56,420 nt of DNA from Sphaerotilus sp. (GCA_013299055.1 JAAFKB010000013.1:1-56420); one strand, 5' to 3'. Shown: positions 17,556 through 27,600, counted from the stretch's first letter. Numbers and translations are program-made. The notes: generated by a model from the sequence alone, not told the origin.

Positions 17556-18652
17556 CGGCGCAGCGGCTGGTCCTGCTCGGCGGCGGGCACGCGCAGCTCG
17601 CGGTGCTGCAGCGGCTGGCGCGGCAGCGGCCAGCGGGCGTCGACGTGCTGCTGGTGACACCGGCGCTGCGGCAGGTGTACTCCGGGATGTTGCCGGGCTG
17701 GCTCGCCGGCCACTACACCGAGGCACAGTGCGTGGTCGCGCTGGCGCCGCTGGCCGAGGCGGCGGGCGTGGTGCTGCGCCAGGCGGCGGCGGTCGGGCTT
17801 GACGCAGCGGCGCGCACGGTACGGCTCGACGACGGCGGGGTGATCGGCTACGACGTGCTGTCGGTCAACACGGGCCCGGTGCAGGATCCTGCCCGCTTGG
17901 GCGGCGAGGGGCATGGTGGTGGTGTGCCCATGCTGCGCCCGATCGAGGACTGGCTGGCCCGCACCACGCGCCGGCTTGCCGAGATGCCGCCCCGGCGGGT
18001 GGTCGTGGTCGGCGGGGGCGCGGCAGGGTTCGAGCTGGCGCTGGCGTGGCGGCACCGGCTGGGTGCGGTGGCCGAGGTGGCGATCATCACGGGGGCGTCC
18101 GGGCTGCTGTCGAACTATCCCGCTGCGGTGCGGCGGCTGGGGGCACGGGCGCTGGCGGAACGTGGGGTGCGCTGCACCGTGTCGGCGGCCCGCGAGGTCG
18201 CGTTGAACGCGGTGGTCACGGTGGATGGCCGGATCTGGGCGGCCGACGAGGTGGTGCTCGCCACGGGGACGGTGGCGCCAGGCTGGCTGCGCGGCAGCGG
18301 CCTGATGCTGGCGGCCGATGGCGGACTGGCGACCCGACCGACGCTGCAGAGCGTGTCGCACCCGGAGGTGTTCGCGGCTGGGGATGTCGCCAGCCGGGTG
18401 GACCGGCCGCTGCCCAGGAGCGGCGTCTACGCGGTCCGGGCGGGTGCGGCGCTGGCCGACAACGTGCTGCGCCGGCTGGCGGGACAGCCGCCGGTCGCTT
18501 GGGATGCGCCGGTGCGCACGCTCAACCTGCTGTCGCTCGGCGAGCGCAGCGCCATCGCGAGCTGGGGGCCGCTGGCGGTGCAGGGCCGCTGGGTCTGGCG
18601 CTGGAAGGACCGGATCGACCGCCGCTTCATGTTCCGGCACGGCACGACATAA
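17552..18652 (+). CDS. FAD-dependent pyridine nucleotide oxidoreductase (NDH-2/SelD-N-terminal-like)
   Basis: A 366-residue flavoprotein with the N-terminal FAD site LVLLGGGHAQLAVL, a second dinucleotide motif VVVVGGGAAGFELAL, and the C-terminal FAD motif VFAAGDVAS. It resembles the NADH dehydrogenase-like domain that in some bacteria is fused to the N-terminus of selenophosphate synthetase; here it is free-standing. There is no CxxC redox pair, so it is not a disulfide reductase. It is the last gene of the coupled series from ynjB. It probably transfers electrons from NAD(P)H to a quinone or another acceptor at the membrane (inference). Confidence 0.8.
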   Translation: MTAQRLVLLGGGHAQLAVLQRLARQRPAGVDVLLVTPALRQVYSGMLPGWLAGHYTEAQCVVALAPLAEAAGVVLRQAAAVGLDAAARTVRLDDGGVIGYDVLSVNTGPVQDPARLGGEGHGGGVPMLRPIEDWLARTTRRLAEMPPRRVVVVGGGAAGFELALAWRHRLGAVAEVAIITGASGLLSNYPAAVRRLGARALAERGVRCTVSAAREVALNAVVTVDGRIWAADEVVLATGTVAPGWLRGSGLMLAADGGLATRPTLQSVSHPEVFAAGDVASRVDRPLPRSGVYAVRAGAALADNVLRRLAGQPPVAWDAPVRTLNLLSLGERSAIASWGPLAVQGRWVWRWKDRIDRRFMFRHGTT

Positions 18653-18751
18653 AACGAAACACGACGATACGGGCCAGAAAGGACAGCGACGCCTCGGGCG
18701 GGCACGATGGATCCCATGTTCACTCACTCCACCCGCACAAGGAATCTCACC

Positions 18752-19348
18752 ATGCGTCCCCTGATCCAGCGTTCCCTGTTCGCCCTCGTCGGTGCCGGCC
18801 TCGTCATCGGGCTGTCGGCCTGTGGTCACAACCCGTTCGGCGGTGAAGGCCGTGGCGACCGTGGTGACCGCGGCAGCCACCACATGGGCATGGGCCACGG
18901 CGGCCAGCACAGCGAAGCCGACATGCTCAAGCGCCGCGACAAGATGGTCGAGCGCGCCACGTCCGAGCTGTCGCTCGACGCCGCGCAGAAGGCCAGGCTC
19001 GTCACCCTGATGGACACGATGCACGCCAAGCGCACGGCGATGATGGCCGCCCGCGGCGAGGCCAAGGGTGACGCCAAGGGCCAGGGCCAAGGCCACGAAG
19101 GCCACCGCGGCGGCATGGTGCCCCGCGCCGAGATGCAGGCACTCATCAAGGGCGAGAAGTTCGACCGCGCCGGCGCCCAGGCCCTCGTCGACCAGAAGGC
19201 CAATGCCCTGCGCTCGGCGTCTCCCGAGGTCATCACCGCGATGGGTGACTTCTACGACAGCCTCAAGCCCGAGCAGCAAGCCAAGGTGCGTGCCTTCATG
19301 GAGCGTGGCCCGATGGGCCGCGGCATGATGGGCCGCCACCACGGCTGA
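18752..19348 (+). CDS. Spy/CpxP-like periplasmic lipoprotein, His/Met-rich
   Basis: The 198-residue product starts at ATG 18752, with AAGGAA just upstream. The signal sequence ends in the lipobox LSAC, so the mature protein is lipid-anchored at the cysteine. After it comes a Gly/His/Met-rich stretch (residues ~30-58, e.g. HHMGMGHGGQHS), an LTxxQ-like helical region around LSLDAAQKARLVTLMDTM, and a second LKPEQQAKVRAF motif. The C-terminal MGRGMMGRHHG is again His/Met-rich. Spy-family proteins are envelope-stress chaperones or metal sensors. It is directly followed by a two-component system, suggesting a CpxP/CnrX-style sensory or target role. Confidence 0.82.
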   Translation: MRPLIQRSLFALVGAGLVIGLSACGHNPFGGEGRGDRGDRGSHHMGMGHGGQHSEADMLKRRDKMVERATSELSLDAAQKARLVTLMDTMHAKRTAMMAARGEAKGDAKGQGQGHEGHRGGMVPRAEMQALIKGEKFDRAGAQALVDQKANALRSASPEVITAMGDFYDSLKPEQQAKVRAFMERGPMGRGMMGRHHG

Positions 19349-19384
19349 GCGACCACAGGCGGGACACGGCGCTAGGATCCGGCC

Positions 19385-20089
19385 ATGCCCCGCCTGCTGC
19401 TCATCGACGACGACGAACACCTGGCCGCCCCGCTGGCGGTCTACCTGAAACGCTTTGACCTCGTGCTGGAGAGCGCGCTGCGGCCGAGCGTGGGGCTGGC
19501 GAAGCTGCGCGCAGGGGGCTTCGACGCGGTGATCCTCGACGTGATGCTGCCCGAGATGGACGGCTTCGAGGTCTGCCGGGCCATGCGCCGCGACCCTGCG
19601 CTGGCCAGCCTGCCCATCCTCATGCTGACCGCGCGCGGCGACGTGATGGACCGCGTCATCGGCCTCGAACTCGGCGCCGACGACTACCTGCCCAAACCTT
19701 TCGAGCCGCGTGAGCTGGCTGCCCGGCTGCAGACCATCCTGCGCCGCCGCCAGTCGGTGGTGCCCGCTGCGGCCTCGGCGGAACACGGTCGGCGGCTGGT
19801 CTTCGCGGGCATCGAGATCGACCTGGACCGCCGCCAGGTGCTGCGCGACGGCACCGAGGTCGAACTGACGGGCACCGAATTCGCGCTGCTGGCGCTGCTG
19901 GCCGGCGAGCCGCACAAGGTCTTCACCCGCGACGAGATCCTGTCCCGTCTGCGCGGCCACGACGCGGAGGTCTACACCCGCGCCATCGACATCCTCATCA
20001 GCCGCATCCGCAGGAAGCTGGAGCCGCTGGACTGCATCAAGACGCTGCGCAACGCCGGCTACACGTTTGCCGGGGCGCGTCAGCCATGA
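19385..20089 (+). CDS. OmpR-family response regulator
   Basis: A 234-residue regulator with an N-terminal receiver domain (LLIDDDEHL acidic pocket, phospho-acceptor Asp52 in ILDVMLPEMDG, Thr in MLTARGD and Lys in YLPKPFEPRE). The C-terminal winged-helix DNA-binding domain is recognised by LTGTEFALLALLA and TRAIDILISRIRRKL. It follows the Spy-like gene by 36 bases and overlaps the sensor kinase gene by 4 bases. The arrangement matches CpxR- or RstA-type envelope-stress regulators. DNA targets are not identified. Confidence 0.92.
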   Translation: MPRLLLIDDDEHLAAPLAVYLKRFDLVLESALRPSVGLAKLRAGGFDAVILDVMLPEMDGFEVCRAMRRDPALASLPILMLTARGDVMDRVIGLELGADDYLPKPFEPRELAARLQTILRRRQSVVPAAASAEHGRRLVFAGIEIDLDRRQVLRDGTEVELTGTEFALLALLAGEPHKVFTRDEILSRLRGHDAEVYTRAIDILISRIRRKLEPLDCIKTLRNAGYTFAGARQP

Positions 20090-21471
20090 CGGCGACTGCG
20101 GCAGTGCAGGCCTGGCGGCGCTTCACGGGTGCGCTGGGCGTGCGGCTGGTGTTGCTGTTCCTGGTGCTGGCGCTGGCGCTGACGGCGGTGTTCACGGGCG
20201 GGATGCAGCGGGCGATCGGCGGCGGCTGGCGCGGGCTGGTGCGTCCGCTGGTGGCCGATTATGTCGATCGGCTGGCCGACGAGCTGGGTTCTCCGCCGGA
20301 TGTCGGGCGTGCCAAGGCATTGGTCGAGCGGCTGCCGCTGTCGATCCGCATCAGCGGCCCGCAGGTGAACTGGGATTCGCATCCCCATCTGCGTGCCCTG
20401 CGCGCGCAGCGACGCGGAGAGCTGCCGCCATGGCTCGCCAGTGGCCCGCGCCATGGCCATCCGCCGCCGATGCACCGGCTGATGCACCCCGAAGACGACG
20501 ACGCCCCCACCGCAGGAGACGACACCGAGCGCGGCTGGCTGCTGCTGACCCGCCGCACGGCGGACGGCCACACGGTGCAGTTCGGTCTCGGCGACGTGCC
20601 CTGGCGCCAACGGCCACGCTCGATCGGCTGGCTCACGCTCGGGCTGCTGCTCGGGCTGACGGCGGTGGCCTACTTTGCCATGCGCCGCTGGCTACGACCG
20701 CTCGGCGACATCCGCGCCGGGGCGGTGCGCTATGGACGGGGCGAGTTCGACACACCGATTCCGGTGCGCGGCGATGATGAACTCGGGCGGCTGGCCGGGC
20801 AGATCAACACCATGGCGGACGCGCTGCGCCACATGCTCGACGCCAAGCGTGCGCTGCTGCTGTCGATCAGCCATGAGCTGCGCTCGCCGCTGACGCGGGC
20901 GCGGCTGAACGCGGAGCTGGTCGAGGAAGGGCCGTCGCGTGACGCGCTGCTGCGGGATCTGGGGGAAATGCGCGAGCTGATCAGCGACCTGCTGGAAAGC
21001 GAGCGCCTGGCCGCCGGGCACACCGCCTTGCAGCGCGAGCCGGTCGACCTGGCGGCGCTGGTCGAGGTGGCGGTGCATGAGCAGGTGCCGGCCGATGTGG
21101 CGCTGGAACTGGATCTGGACGCAGACCTCTGTACCGTGGCGGTCGATCCGGCGCGCTGGCGGCTGCTGGTGCGCAACCTCGTCGGCAACGCGCTGCGCCA
21201 TGGCCAGCCGCCGTTGCAGGTCCGGCTGCACCGCGAAGGGGACGAACTGGTCTTCACCGTCCGTGACCACGGCCCCGGCGTGACACCTGAGGCGCTGTCG
21301 CAGCTCGGCGAGGCGTTCTACCGGCCCGACGCAGCGCGCGGGCGCAGCAGCGGCGGGGTCGGGCTGGGACTGTACCTGTGCCGGCTGGTGGCGCAGGCGC
21401 ATGGCGGGCGGCTGGTGGTGCGGGCGGCCGAGCCCGGGTTGGCGGTGCAGGTGAGGGTGCCGCTGCGCTGA
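20086..21471 (+). CDS. Sensor histidine kinase
   Basis: A 461-residue membrane kinase. TM1 is near residues 20-42 and TM2 near 183-203, enclosing a periplasmic domain of about 140 residues. A HAMP domain follows, then the H-box SISHELRSPLTRARL with His263, then the N-box NLVGNALRHG and the G-boxes DHGPGVT and GVGLGLYLC. The periplasmic part contains a His/Asp/Met-rich insert (residues ~123-145, GPRHGHPPPMHRLMHPEDDD) that could bind a metal directly. It is coupled to the response regulator by an ATGA overlap. Confidence 0.92.
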   Translation: MTATAAVQAWRRFTGALGVRLVLLFLVLALALTAVFTGGMQRAIGGGWRGLVRPLVADYVDRLADELGSPPDVGRAKALVERLPLSIRISGPQVNWDSHPHLRALRAQRRGELPPWLASGPRHGHPPPMHRLMHPEDDDAPTAGDDTERGWLLLTRRTADGHTVQFGLGDVPWRQRPRSIGWLTLGLLLGLTAVAYFAMRRWLRPLGDIRAGAVRYGRGEFDTPIPVRGDDELGRLAGQINTMADALRHMLDAKRALLLSISHELRSPLTRARLNAELVEEGPSRDALLRDLGEMRELISDLLESERLAAGHTALQREPVDLAALVEVAVHEQVPADVALELDLDADLCTVAVDPARWRLLVRNLVGNALRHGQPPLQVRLHREGDELVFTVRDHGPGVTPEALSQLGEAFYRPDAARGRSSGGVGLGLYLCRLVAQAHGGRLVVRAAEPGLAVQVRVPLR

Positions 21472-21482
21472 CGGCGGGTGTG

Positions 21483-21923
21483 TCAGGCGGTCGGTAGCCA
21501 GTCGCCGCTCAGGATTTCCGCGCTGGTCCACGGGCAGGCGGGCGGGAAACGGTCAAAGCCGATGCCGGTTTCCTGGGTGGCGTCTGTGCGGGCATCCAGC
21601 CAGGCGTCTTCCCACCAGGACGGGTCGTTCAGGCAGTGGTTCAGGCTGGGCGTTCTCTGCAACCGGCGCGCCAGGGCCCTGCGCTGTTCCCGGATCGTGC
21701 TCTCCCAGCTGCTGCCGCGTCGCTCGGGCTGGTGCTGCCACTTGAGCAGATGCGCCAGCAGCACCGCCATCCGGTTGGCCAGTTCGCGCTGTTCGCTCTT
21801 GCCCACGTCTTCAATCTCCTCGGCGATGCGCTCCAGATCGATCTGGTCGAAACGACCAGCGCGGATCAGCCGGGCCTGCTCGGCGGCCCAGGCCACGATG
21901 TCGGTGTCGTAGTTCGCATGCAT
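21483..21923 (-). CDS. DUF29 domain protein
   Basis: A 146-residue protein of the DUF29 family, with the characteristic N-terminus YDTDIVAWAAEQARLIRAG, then IDLERIAEEIEDVGKSE, then HLLKWQHQPE. The ATG at 21923 is preferred because family members start just before YDTD; an upstream ATG at 21959 adds 12 residues. DUF29 has no settled function and is often associated with plasmid or toxin-like small ORFs. It is convergent with the sensor kinase gene (11-base gap). Confidence 0.75.
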   Translation of the reverse strand: MHANYDTDIVAWAAEQARLIRAGRFDQIDLERIAEEIEDVGKSEQRELANRMAVLLAHLLKWQHQPERRGSSWESTIREQRRALARRLQRTPSLNHCLNDPSWWEDAWLDARTDATQETGIGFDRFPPACPWTSAEILSGDWLPTA

Positions 21924-21989
21924 CGGTGCAGCATAAATCCGAAGCTTGGCACCGTCCACTGTGCCCGGCGTCGGTCGCCGGCTCTCTGC

Positions 21990-22442
21990 TCAGGCGGCTG
22001 GTGGCGGGAATGGCTTGGCGAAGGTGAACGCGGCGGGGGTCGGCCCATGTGCCTGCAGATGCGTCAGTGCCTGCCGTGCTTCCTCTGTGCTGGGCCGGTG
22101 GCCGTGTGGCACCCACCACAGGGCCTGATGCGCGCTTTTCAGCTTGTTGAACCAGGCATCCCGGTCGCGAACCAGCTCGATGTGCATCGACTTGTAGACA
22201 AAATGCTGCAACGCCGGCACATCGTCCCAGACGCTCAGGTTGACCAGCATCAGCGGGTCGTCGAACACCTGGATGCTGGTGGCATCACCGGCTTCGGATT
22301 GAAGGCGCCACACGAACCCCGGTGCATGTTCCGCCAGGGCGTTGATTTCATTCAGCCGGGACACGAAGCCGGACATCAGGTCGGAGGCCATGTCGTCGCG
22401 GGCGAGGGCGATGTTGATCTGGGCGAGTTGGTAAGCGGGCAC
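21990..22442 (-). CDS. DUF3291 domain protein
   Basis: A 150-residue protein. The GTG at 22442 is chosen because AAGGA lies 7 bases upstream and the protein then begins [17 protein letters not shown], as DUF3291 members do; an in-frame ATG at 22514 is the alternative. Further markers are [20 protein letters not shown] and [10 protein letters not shown], matching the dimeric alpha/beta-barrel fold of this family, which is related to antibiotic-biosynthesis monooxygenases. The biochemical role is unknown. It is divergent from the UPF0149 gene with about 70 bases between starts. Confidence 0.78.
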   Translation of the reverse strand: MPAYQLAQINIALARDDMASDLMSGFVSRLNEINALAEHAPGFVWRLQSEAGDATSIQVFDDPLMLVNLSVWDDVPALQHFVYKSMHIELVRDRDAWFNKLKSAHQALWWVPHGHRPSTEEARQALTHLQAHGPTPAAFTFAKPFPPPAA

Positions 22443-22512
22443 AGCGCAGTCCTTGGGCTTGAGCGATGGGGGCTGTTCGATTGTCCATTCTCCCGGTGAT
22501 ACGCTCCCCGCC

Positions 22513-23226
22513 ATGAACGACCCCACCCAGACCGCCCCCCTGACTTCGGCCGAACTCGACCAGCTCGATGCCTTCCTCGCCAGCCTGCCCGCCGGGGCGA
22601 TGAACGTCGAGATGCTCGACGGCTTCTTCTGCGCGCTGCACTGCACGCCCGATCTCGTCGGCCCGGCCGTCTGGCTGCCGCTGGTCTGGGGCGAGACGGC
22701 GGACGCGGAAGCCTCGTTCGACGACGAAGGCCAGGCGCGCACGGTCGTCGGGCTGGTCACGCGCCACTGGAGCGCCGTGGCCGAGGAACTCGTCAAGGCC
22801 GATGCGTCGGACACGCCCCGCGTGCCGCGCCTGACGGCCGATGCGCAAGGCCGCGTCACCGGCAACGCCTGGGCCACCGGCTTCACGCGCGGCATGCAGG
22901 TGTCGCCAGAGGGCTGGCAGGTGGTGCTCGGCGACGACGAGGCCGGCGAGGTGCTGGTGCCGATGATGATGCTGCACCATGAACACGACCCCGACGAGGC
23001 GCTGCGCCCGCCGCCGTTCGACGACGCGGTGCGCAGCGAGGTGATCGAGGCGATGGTGATGGGCGCGGCACAGCTGTACCGCCATTTCGCGCCCGCCCGC
23101 CGCGCCGCGTCACGCGCCGACCGCCAGGCGCTGACCTTCCGCCGCGAAGGGGCCAAGCCCGGGCGCAACGACCCCTGCACCTGCGGCAGCGGCAAGAAGT
23201 TCAAGGCCTGCTGCGGACGCAACTGA
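22513..23226 (+). CDS. UPF0149/YecA family protein with SEC-C zinc motif
   Basis: A 237-residue protein. The N-terminal part ([12 protein letters not shown], then [26 protein letters not shown]) is the UPF0149/YgfB-YecA domain. The C-terminus carries the SEC-C zinc-binding motif [17 protein letters not shown], found at the end of SecA and in YecA. YecA-type proteins (AscA) have been linked to SecA and ribosome interaction. Here that role is taken from the family only. Confidence 0.82.
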   Translation: MNDPTQTAPLTSAELDQLDAFLASLPAGAMNVEMLDGFFCALHCTPDLVGPAVWLPLVWGETADAEASFDDEGQARTVVGLVTRHWSAVAEELVKADASDTPRVPRLTADAQGRVTGNAWATGFTRGMQVSPEGWQVVLGDDEAGEVLVPMMMLHHEHDPDEALRPPPFDDAVRSEVIEAMVMGAAQLYRHFAPARRAASRADRQALTFRREGAKPGRNDPCTCGSGKKFKACCGRN

Positions 23227-23247
23227 GGGTGAGGGCGGCGCCGGGCC

Positions 23248-24525
23248 TCACGCCCGGGCTGCGATCAGCGTCTCCAGACACTGCTCCCGGATCCCGTAGA
23301 ACGCCTTGATCTCCCGGATCTGTGCCCGCACGGCATCGGCGTGGCCGTCCGGCGTCTCGGCGCGCTGGACGGCCAGGATCATCTTGTTCTTGTTGGTGTG
23401 CTCCAGCGAGACGAACTCGAACACCTGCGTGTCGTAGCCAGCCGCGTCCAGCAGCAGCGCACGCAGGCTGTCGGTGACCATCTCGGCCTCCTGCCCCAGG
23501 TGGACCCCGTGCTGCAGCATCGGGCGCAGCAGCGGCGGCGTCTGCATCTGCGGGCGGACCTGCTTGTGGCAGCAGGGCGAGCACATGATGATCGACGCCC
23601 CGGCGCGCAGGCCGAAGTCGATGGCGTGGTCGGTGGCGATGTCGCAGGCGTGCAGCGCGACCATCACGTCCAGCCCGACCGGCGTGTAGTGGCGCACGTC
23701 CCCTGCGTCGAAGCGCAGACCGTCCAGCCCGTGGCGCGCCGCAGAGTCGTTGCACAGCGCGACCAGCTCCTCGCGCAGCTCCACCCCGGTGACCTGCGCA
23801 ATGCGTCCCTGCGCGCGCAGCCAGTCGTGCATCGCGAAGGTGAGGTAGCCCTTGCCGCAGCCGAAGTCGAACACCCCGATCGGCCGATCCGCTGGCGCGT
23901 TCGCCAAGGGGGAGGCCGCCATCGCGCTGGCGAAGACCTCGGTGAACTTGTTGATCTGGCGCCACTTGCGCGCCATCGCCGCAATGAGCTGGTGCTGTGC
24001 AGTGGTCACGCCCAGGTCGGTCCAGAACGGGCGGTCGAGCGAGAGCAGGCGGTGTTTCTCGCGGTTGTGGGCCGTTGCGCCGTCCTCGTCGTCGGACGCA
24101 TCGGGCGCCGCAGCGCCTTCGGCCGGTGCCGCCTTGCCTACCCGCAGCAGGCTCTTGTCGCGCCCGCCCTTTTCCTTGAGCGTGAGCTGCACTTCCTGCG
24201 TGCGGGTGTGCAGATGCGCGTTCTGGAACGACGGCCCGAGCAGCCCGTCCAGCACCACCAGCGCCTCGGCCATGGGGTGGTTCTTGGTGATGTCCTTGGT
24301 GGTGTGGCGGTAGACCAGCTGCAGACACGCCGCGCCGCGCAGCTGCAACGGCCGCACCAGCAGCCGCTCCAGCCCCGCCTCGCCGCCGCGGTACTTGCCC
24401 AGCGTCAGGCGCACGAACTGGCGGGTGGTCAGCGCGGTGCCCAGCAGTTGCAGGAACCGGGCGCGTGCGGTCGGCTCGGCGGTGGGGGAGAGCAGGTGGG
24501 AAAACATGGGGGGATTGTCCCGCAT
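23248..24525 (-). CDS. SAM-dependent methyltransferase (Methyltransf_32-like)
   Basis: A 425-residue protein; a second ATG at 24507 would remove six residues. Residues ~1-200 are a family-specific N-terminal domain (RFLQLLGTALTTRQFVRLTLG). The Rossmann methyltransferase core begins with GVFDFGCGKGYLTFAMHDW (residues ~212-230), continues with TGVELREEL, and has VALHACDIATDHA and IIMCSPCCHKQ. The latter resembles the [ND]PP[YF]-like active-site loops of base methyltransferases, replaced here by a SPCCH sequence that could bind metal. Modification of RNA or a small molecule are both possible. It is convergent with the UPF0149 gene. Confidence 0.78.
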   Translation of the reverse strand: MRDNPPMFSHLLSPTAEPTARARFLQLLGTALTTRQFVRLTLGKYRGGEAGLERLLVRPLQLRGAACLQLVYRHTTKDITKNHPMAEALVVLDGLLGPSFQNAHLHTRTQEVQLTLKEKGGRDKSLLRVGKAAPAEGAAAPDASDDEDGATAHNREKHRLLSLDRPFWTDLGVTTAQHQLIAAMARKWRQINKFTEVFASAMAASPLANAPADRPIGVFDFGCGKGYLTFAMHDWLRAQGRIAQVTGVELREELVALCNDSAARHGLDGLRFDAGDVRHYTPVGLDVMVALHACDIATDHAIDFGLRAGASIIMCSPCCHKQVRPQMQTPPLLRPMLQHGVHLGQEAEMVTDSLRALLLDAAGYDTQVFEFVSLEHTNKNKMILAVQRAETPDGHADAVRAQIREIKAFYGIREQCLETLIAARA

Positions 24526-24582
24526 CGGGTGGGCGGGCCTGCGGACTCCCGCATCCCGGGGGGGGATGACGGGAATCGAATT

Positions 24583-24604
24583 ATTTTTCCTTTAATTGAA
24601 AAAT
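24583..24604. promoter_or_regulatory. AT-rich inverted repeat upstream of the Calx-beta/serralysin gene
   Basis: ATTTTTC (24583-24589) and GAAAAAT (24598-24604) form a perfect 7-bp inverted repeat with an 8-base spacer. They lie within a sharply AT-rich island that contrasts with the surrounding GC-rich DNA. The island is 57 bases upstream of the ATG at 24661 and is the likely promoter or regulator-binding site of that gene. No -35/-10 pair can be set with confidence. Confidence 0.4.
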
Positions 24605-24660
24605 ATGCGGATAGATTGGTCAAATTGCCCCTGCGTCGTCCACCTGTTCCCGAGACCAAC

Positions 24661-27600
24661 ATGAACCTTCGCCCGATCTCCGCTTCCCTCCGCACCCTTG
24701 CTGCCACCGGCGTGCCCCCCGTGCTCAGCATCGCGGCCACCAGCGCCACCAGTGCCAGCAAGTCCGAAGGCCAGAGCGGCACCACTGCCTTCACCTTCAC
24801 CGTCACCCGCGACAGCGGCGTGGGTGTCTCGTCGGCGAGCTGGACCCTGGTCCATGGCAACACGACCGATGCCGACTTCACCGGGGCCACCAGTGGCGAA
24901 GTGGTGTTCGCCGAGGGCCAGACCAGCCAGGTGATCACGCTGCAGGTGATCGGCGACACGGCCATCGAGCTGGACGGGGCGTTCAGCGTGCTGCTGTCCG
25001 GTCCGGAGGGCGCCACGATCGGCACCGCGTCGGCCGCTGGCACCATCCTCAACGACGACTTCGGCAGCATCAGCATTGCCGCCGTCATCGGCAGCCGCCA
25101 GGAAGGCCAGAGCGGCGCCACGGCCTTCACCTACGCCGTCTCGCGCACCACGGATGTCGGGACGGCCTCGGTCAACTGGGCCCTGACGCACGGCTCCACC
25201 ACGGCAGCCGACTTCACGGGCACCACCAGCGGCACCGTGACCTTCGCGGCAGGCGAGATGGTCAAGCTCATCACGGTCAACGCGGTGGGGGACACGCTGA
25301 TCGAGGGCAACGAGACCTTCACGGTCGGGCTGTCGGGCGCGGTGGGCGCGGGGCTGGGCACGGCGGTGGCCGCCGGCACCCTCCTGGACGACGACTTGCC
25401 GACCTTGACCCTCACCGCCGCCAGCGCCAGCAAGGTCGAAGGCACAGGCGCGGCCGGCACCACGACACCGTTCACCTTCACCGTCACCCGCAGCAGCGAC
25501 CTGGGAACGTCCATCACGAGCTGGTCGGTGGTGCATGGCACGACCACCGCCGCCGATTTCAGCGGCGCCACGTCCGGCGTCGTGGCGTTTGCCAGCGGCG
25601 AGACCAGCAAGCTCATCACGGTGAACGTGCTGGCCGACAGCGTGATCGAGCTGACCGAAGCCTTCAGCGTGCGCCTGTCGGGGGCACGCGGTGCCAGGCT
25701 GGGCACTGCGGTGGCGGTCAACGCCTCGGTCCTCAACGACGACCTGCCGACGGTGGGCATCGCGGCCACCAGCACGCACCACCTGGAAGGCAACACCGGC
25801 ACCACGGCCCACACCTTCACCGTGACCCGCAGCAGCGCAGTGGGTGCGTCCAGCGTGAACTGGGCCGTGCAGCATGCCGGCACCAGCGGCACCGATTTCA
25901 CGGGTGCGACCTCGGGCACGGTGAGCTTCCTGGCGGGCGAGACCAGCAAGGTCATCACGCTCAATGCGGTCGGGGACACGGCCATCGAGCTGGACGAGGC
26001 GTTCAACGTGGTGCTGTCGTCGCCGAACGGTGCGCTGCTGGGCACGGCGACCGCCGCGGGGCGCCTCCTCACCGACGATCTGCCGACGGTGAACATCGTC
26101 GCCGCCAGCGCCAGCAAGACCGAGGGCACGTCCACCACCGCCGCCACCGCCTTCACGTTCACGGTCAGCCGCAACACCACGCTGGGCACGGCCTCGGTGA
26201 ACTACGCCCTGGTGTCGGGCACGGCGACCGCCGACGACTTCAGCGGCGCCACGACCGGCACCGTGGTCTTCGCGGCGGGCGAGTCGAGCAAGGTCGTGAC
26301 CCTCAGCGTGCTGGCCGACAGCGAGGTCGAGCTGAACGAGACCTTCAGCGTGGTGCTGTCGAATCCGACTAACGCCCTGCTCGGCACCACGACGGCCACC
26401 GGCACCATCACCAACGATGACCTGCCGACGGTGGGCATCGCCGCCACCAGCGCGAACAAGGCCGAGGGCAACAGCGGCACGACCGGCTTCACCTTCACCG
26501 TCACGCGCAGCAGCGGGGTCGGCACCACCTCGGTGAACTACGCCGTGACCCATGGCGGCACGGTGGCGGCGGACTTCAGCGGCGCGTCCTCGGGCACGGT
26601 GAGCTTCCTGGCCGGCGAGACCAGCAAGGTGATCACGCTCGACGTGGTGGCGGACACGGCCATCGAGCTGAACGAGAACTTCAACGTCGTGCTCTCGACC
26701 CCGGTGGGCGCGAAGCTGGGCACCGCCACGGCCACCGGCACCATCGTCAACGACGATCTGCCCACGGTGAACATCGCCGCCACCAGCGCGAACAAGGCCG
26801 AGGGCAACAGCAGCACGACCCCCTTCACCTTCACCGTCACGCGCACCAGCAACGTCGGCACGGCGGCCGTGAACTGGGCGGTGGCACACGGAGGCACGGT
26901 GGCGGCGGACTTCAGCGGCGCGACCTCGGGCACGGTGAGCTTCCTGGCCGGCGAGACCAGCAAGGTCATCACGCTGGCGGTGGTGGGCGAGACGGCGATC
27001 GAGCTGAACGAGGCGTTCAGCGTGGTGCTGTCGAACCCGACGAACGCCCTGCTCGGCACCACGACGGCCACCGGCACCATCACCAACGATGACCTGCCGA
27101 CGGTGGGCATCGCCGCCACCAGCGCGAACAAGGCCGAGGGCAACAGCGGCACGACCGGCTTCACCTTCACCGTCACGCGCAGCAGCGGGGTCGGCACCAC
27201 CTCGGTGGACTACGCCGTGACCCATGGCGGCACGGTGGCGGCGGACTTCAGCGGCGCGACCTCGGGCACGGTGAGCTTCCTGGCCGGCGAGACCAGCAAG
27301 GTGATCACGCTCGACGTGGCGGGCGAGACGACCACCGAGCTGAACGAGAACTTCAGCGTCGTGCTGTCCGGTCCGGTCGGTGCGACGCTGGGCACTGCGT
27401 CGGCCACCGGCACCATCGTCAACGACGACCTGCCCACGGTGGACATCACCGCCACCAGCGCCGACAAGGTCGAAGGCAGCACGGGGGGCACCACTGCCTT
27501 CACCTTCACCGTGACCCGCAGCAGCGGCGTGGGCACGTCCTCCGTCGGCTATGCCCTGGTGCATGGCACGACCACGGCTGCCGACTTCAGCGGGACCACC

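Noticed and set aside
22442-22514. ATG at 22514 as start of the DUF3291 gene, overlapping the divergent UPF0149 start
   Set aside because: The GTG at 22442 has AAGGA at proper spacing and gives the family's usual N-terminus.
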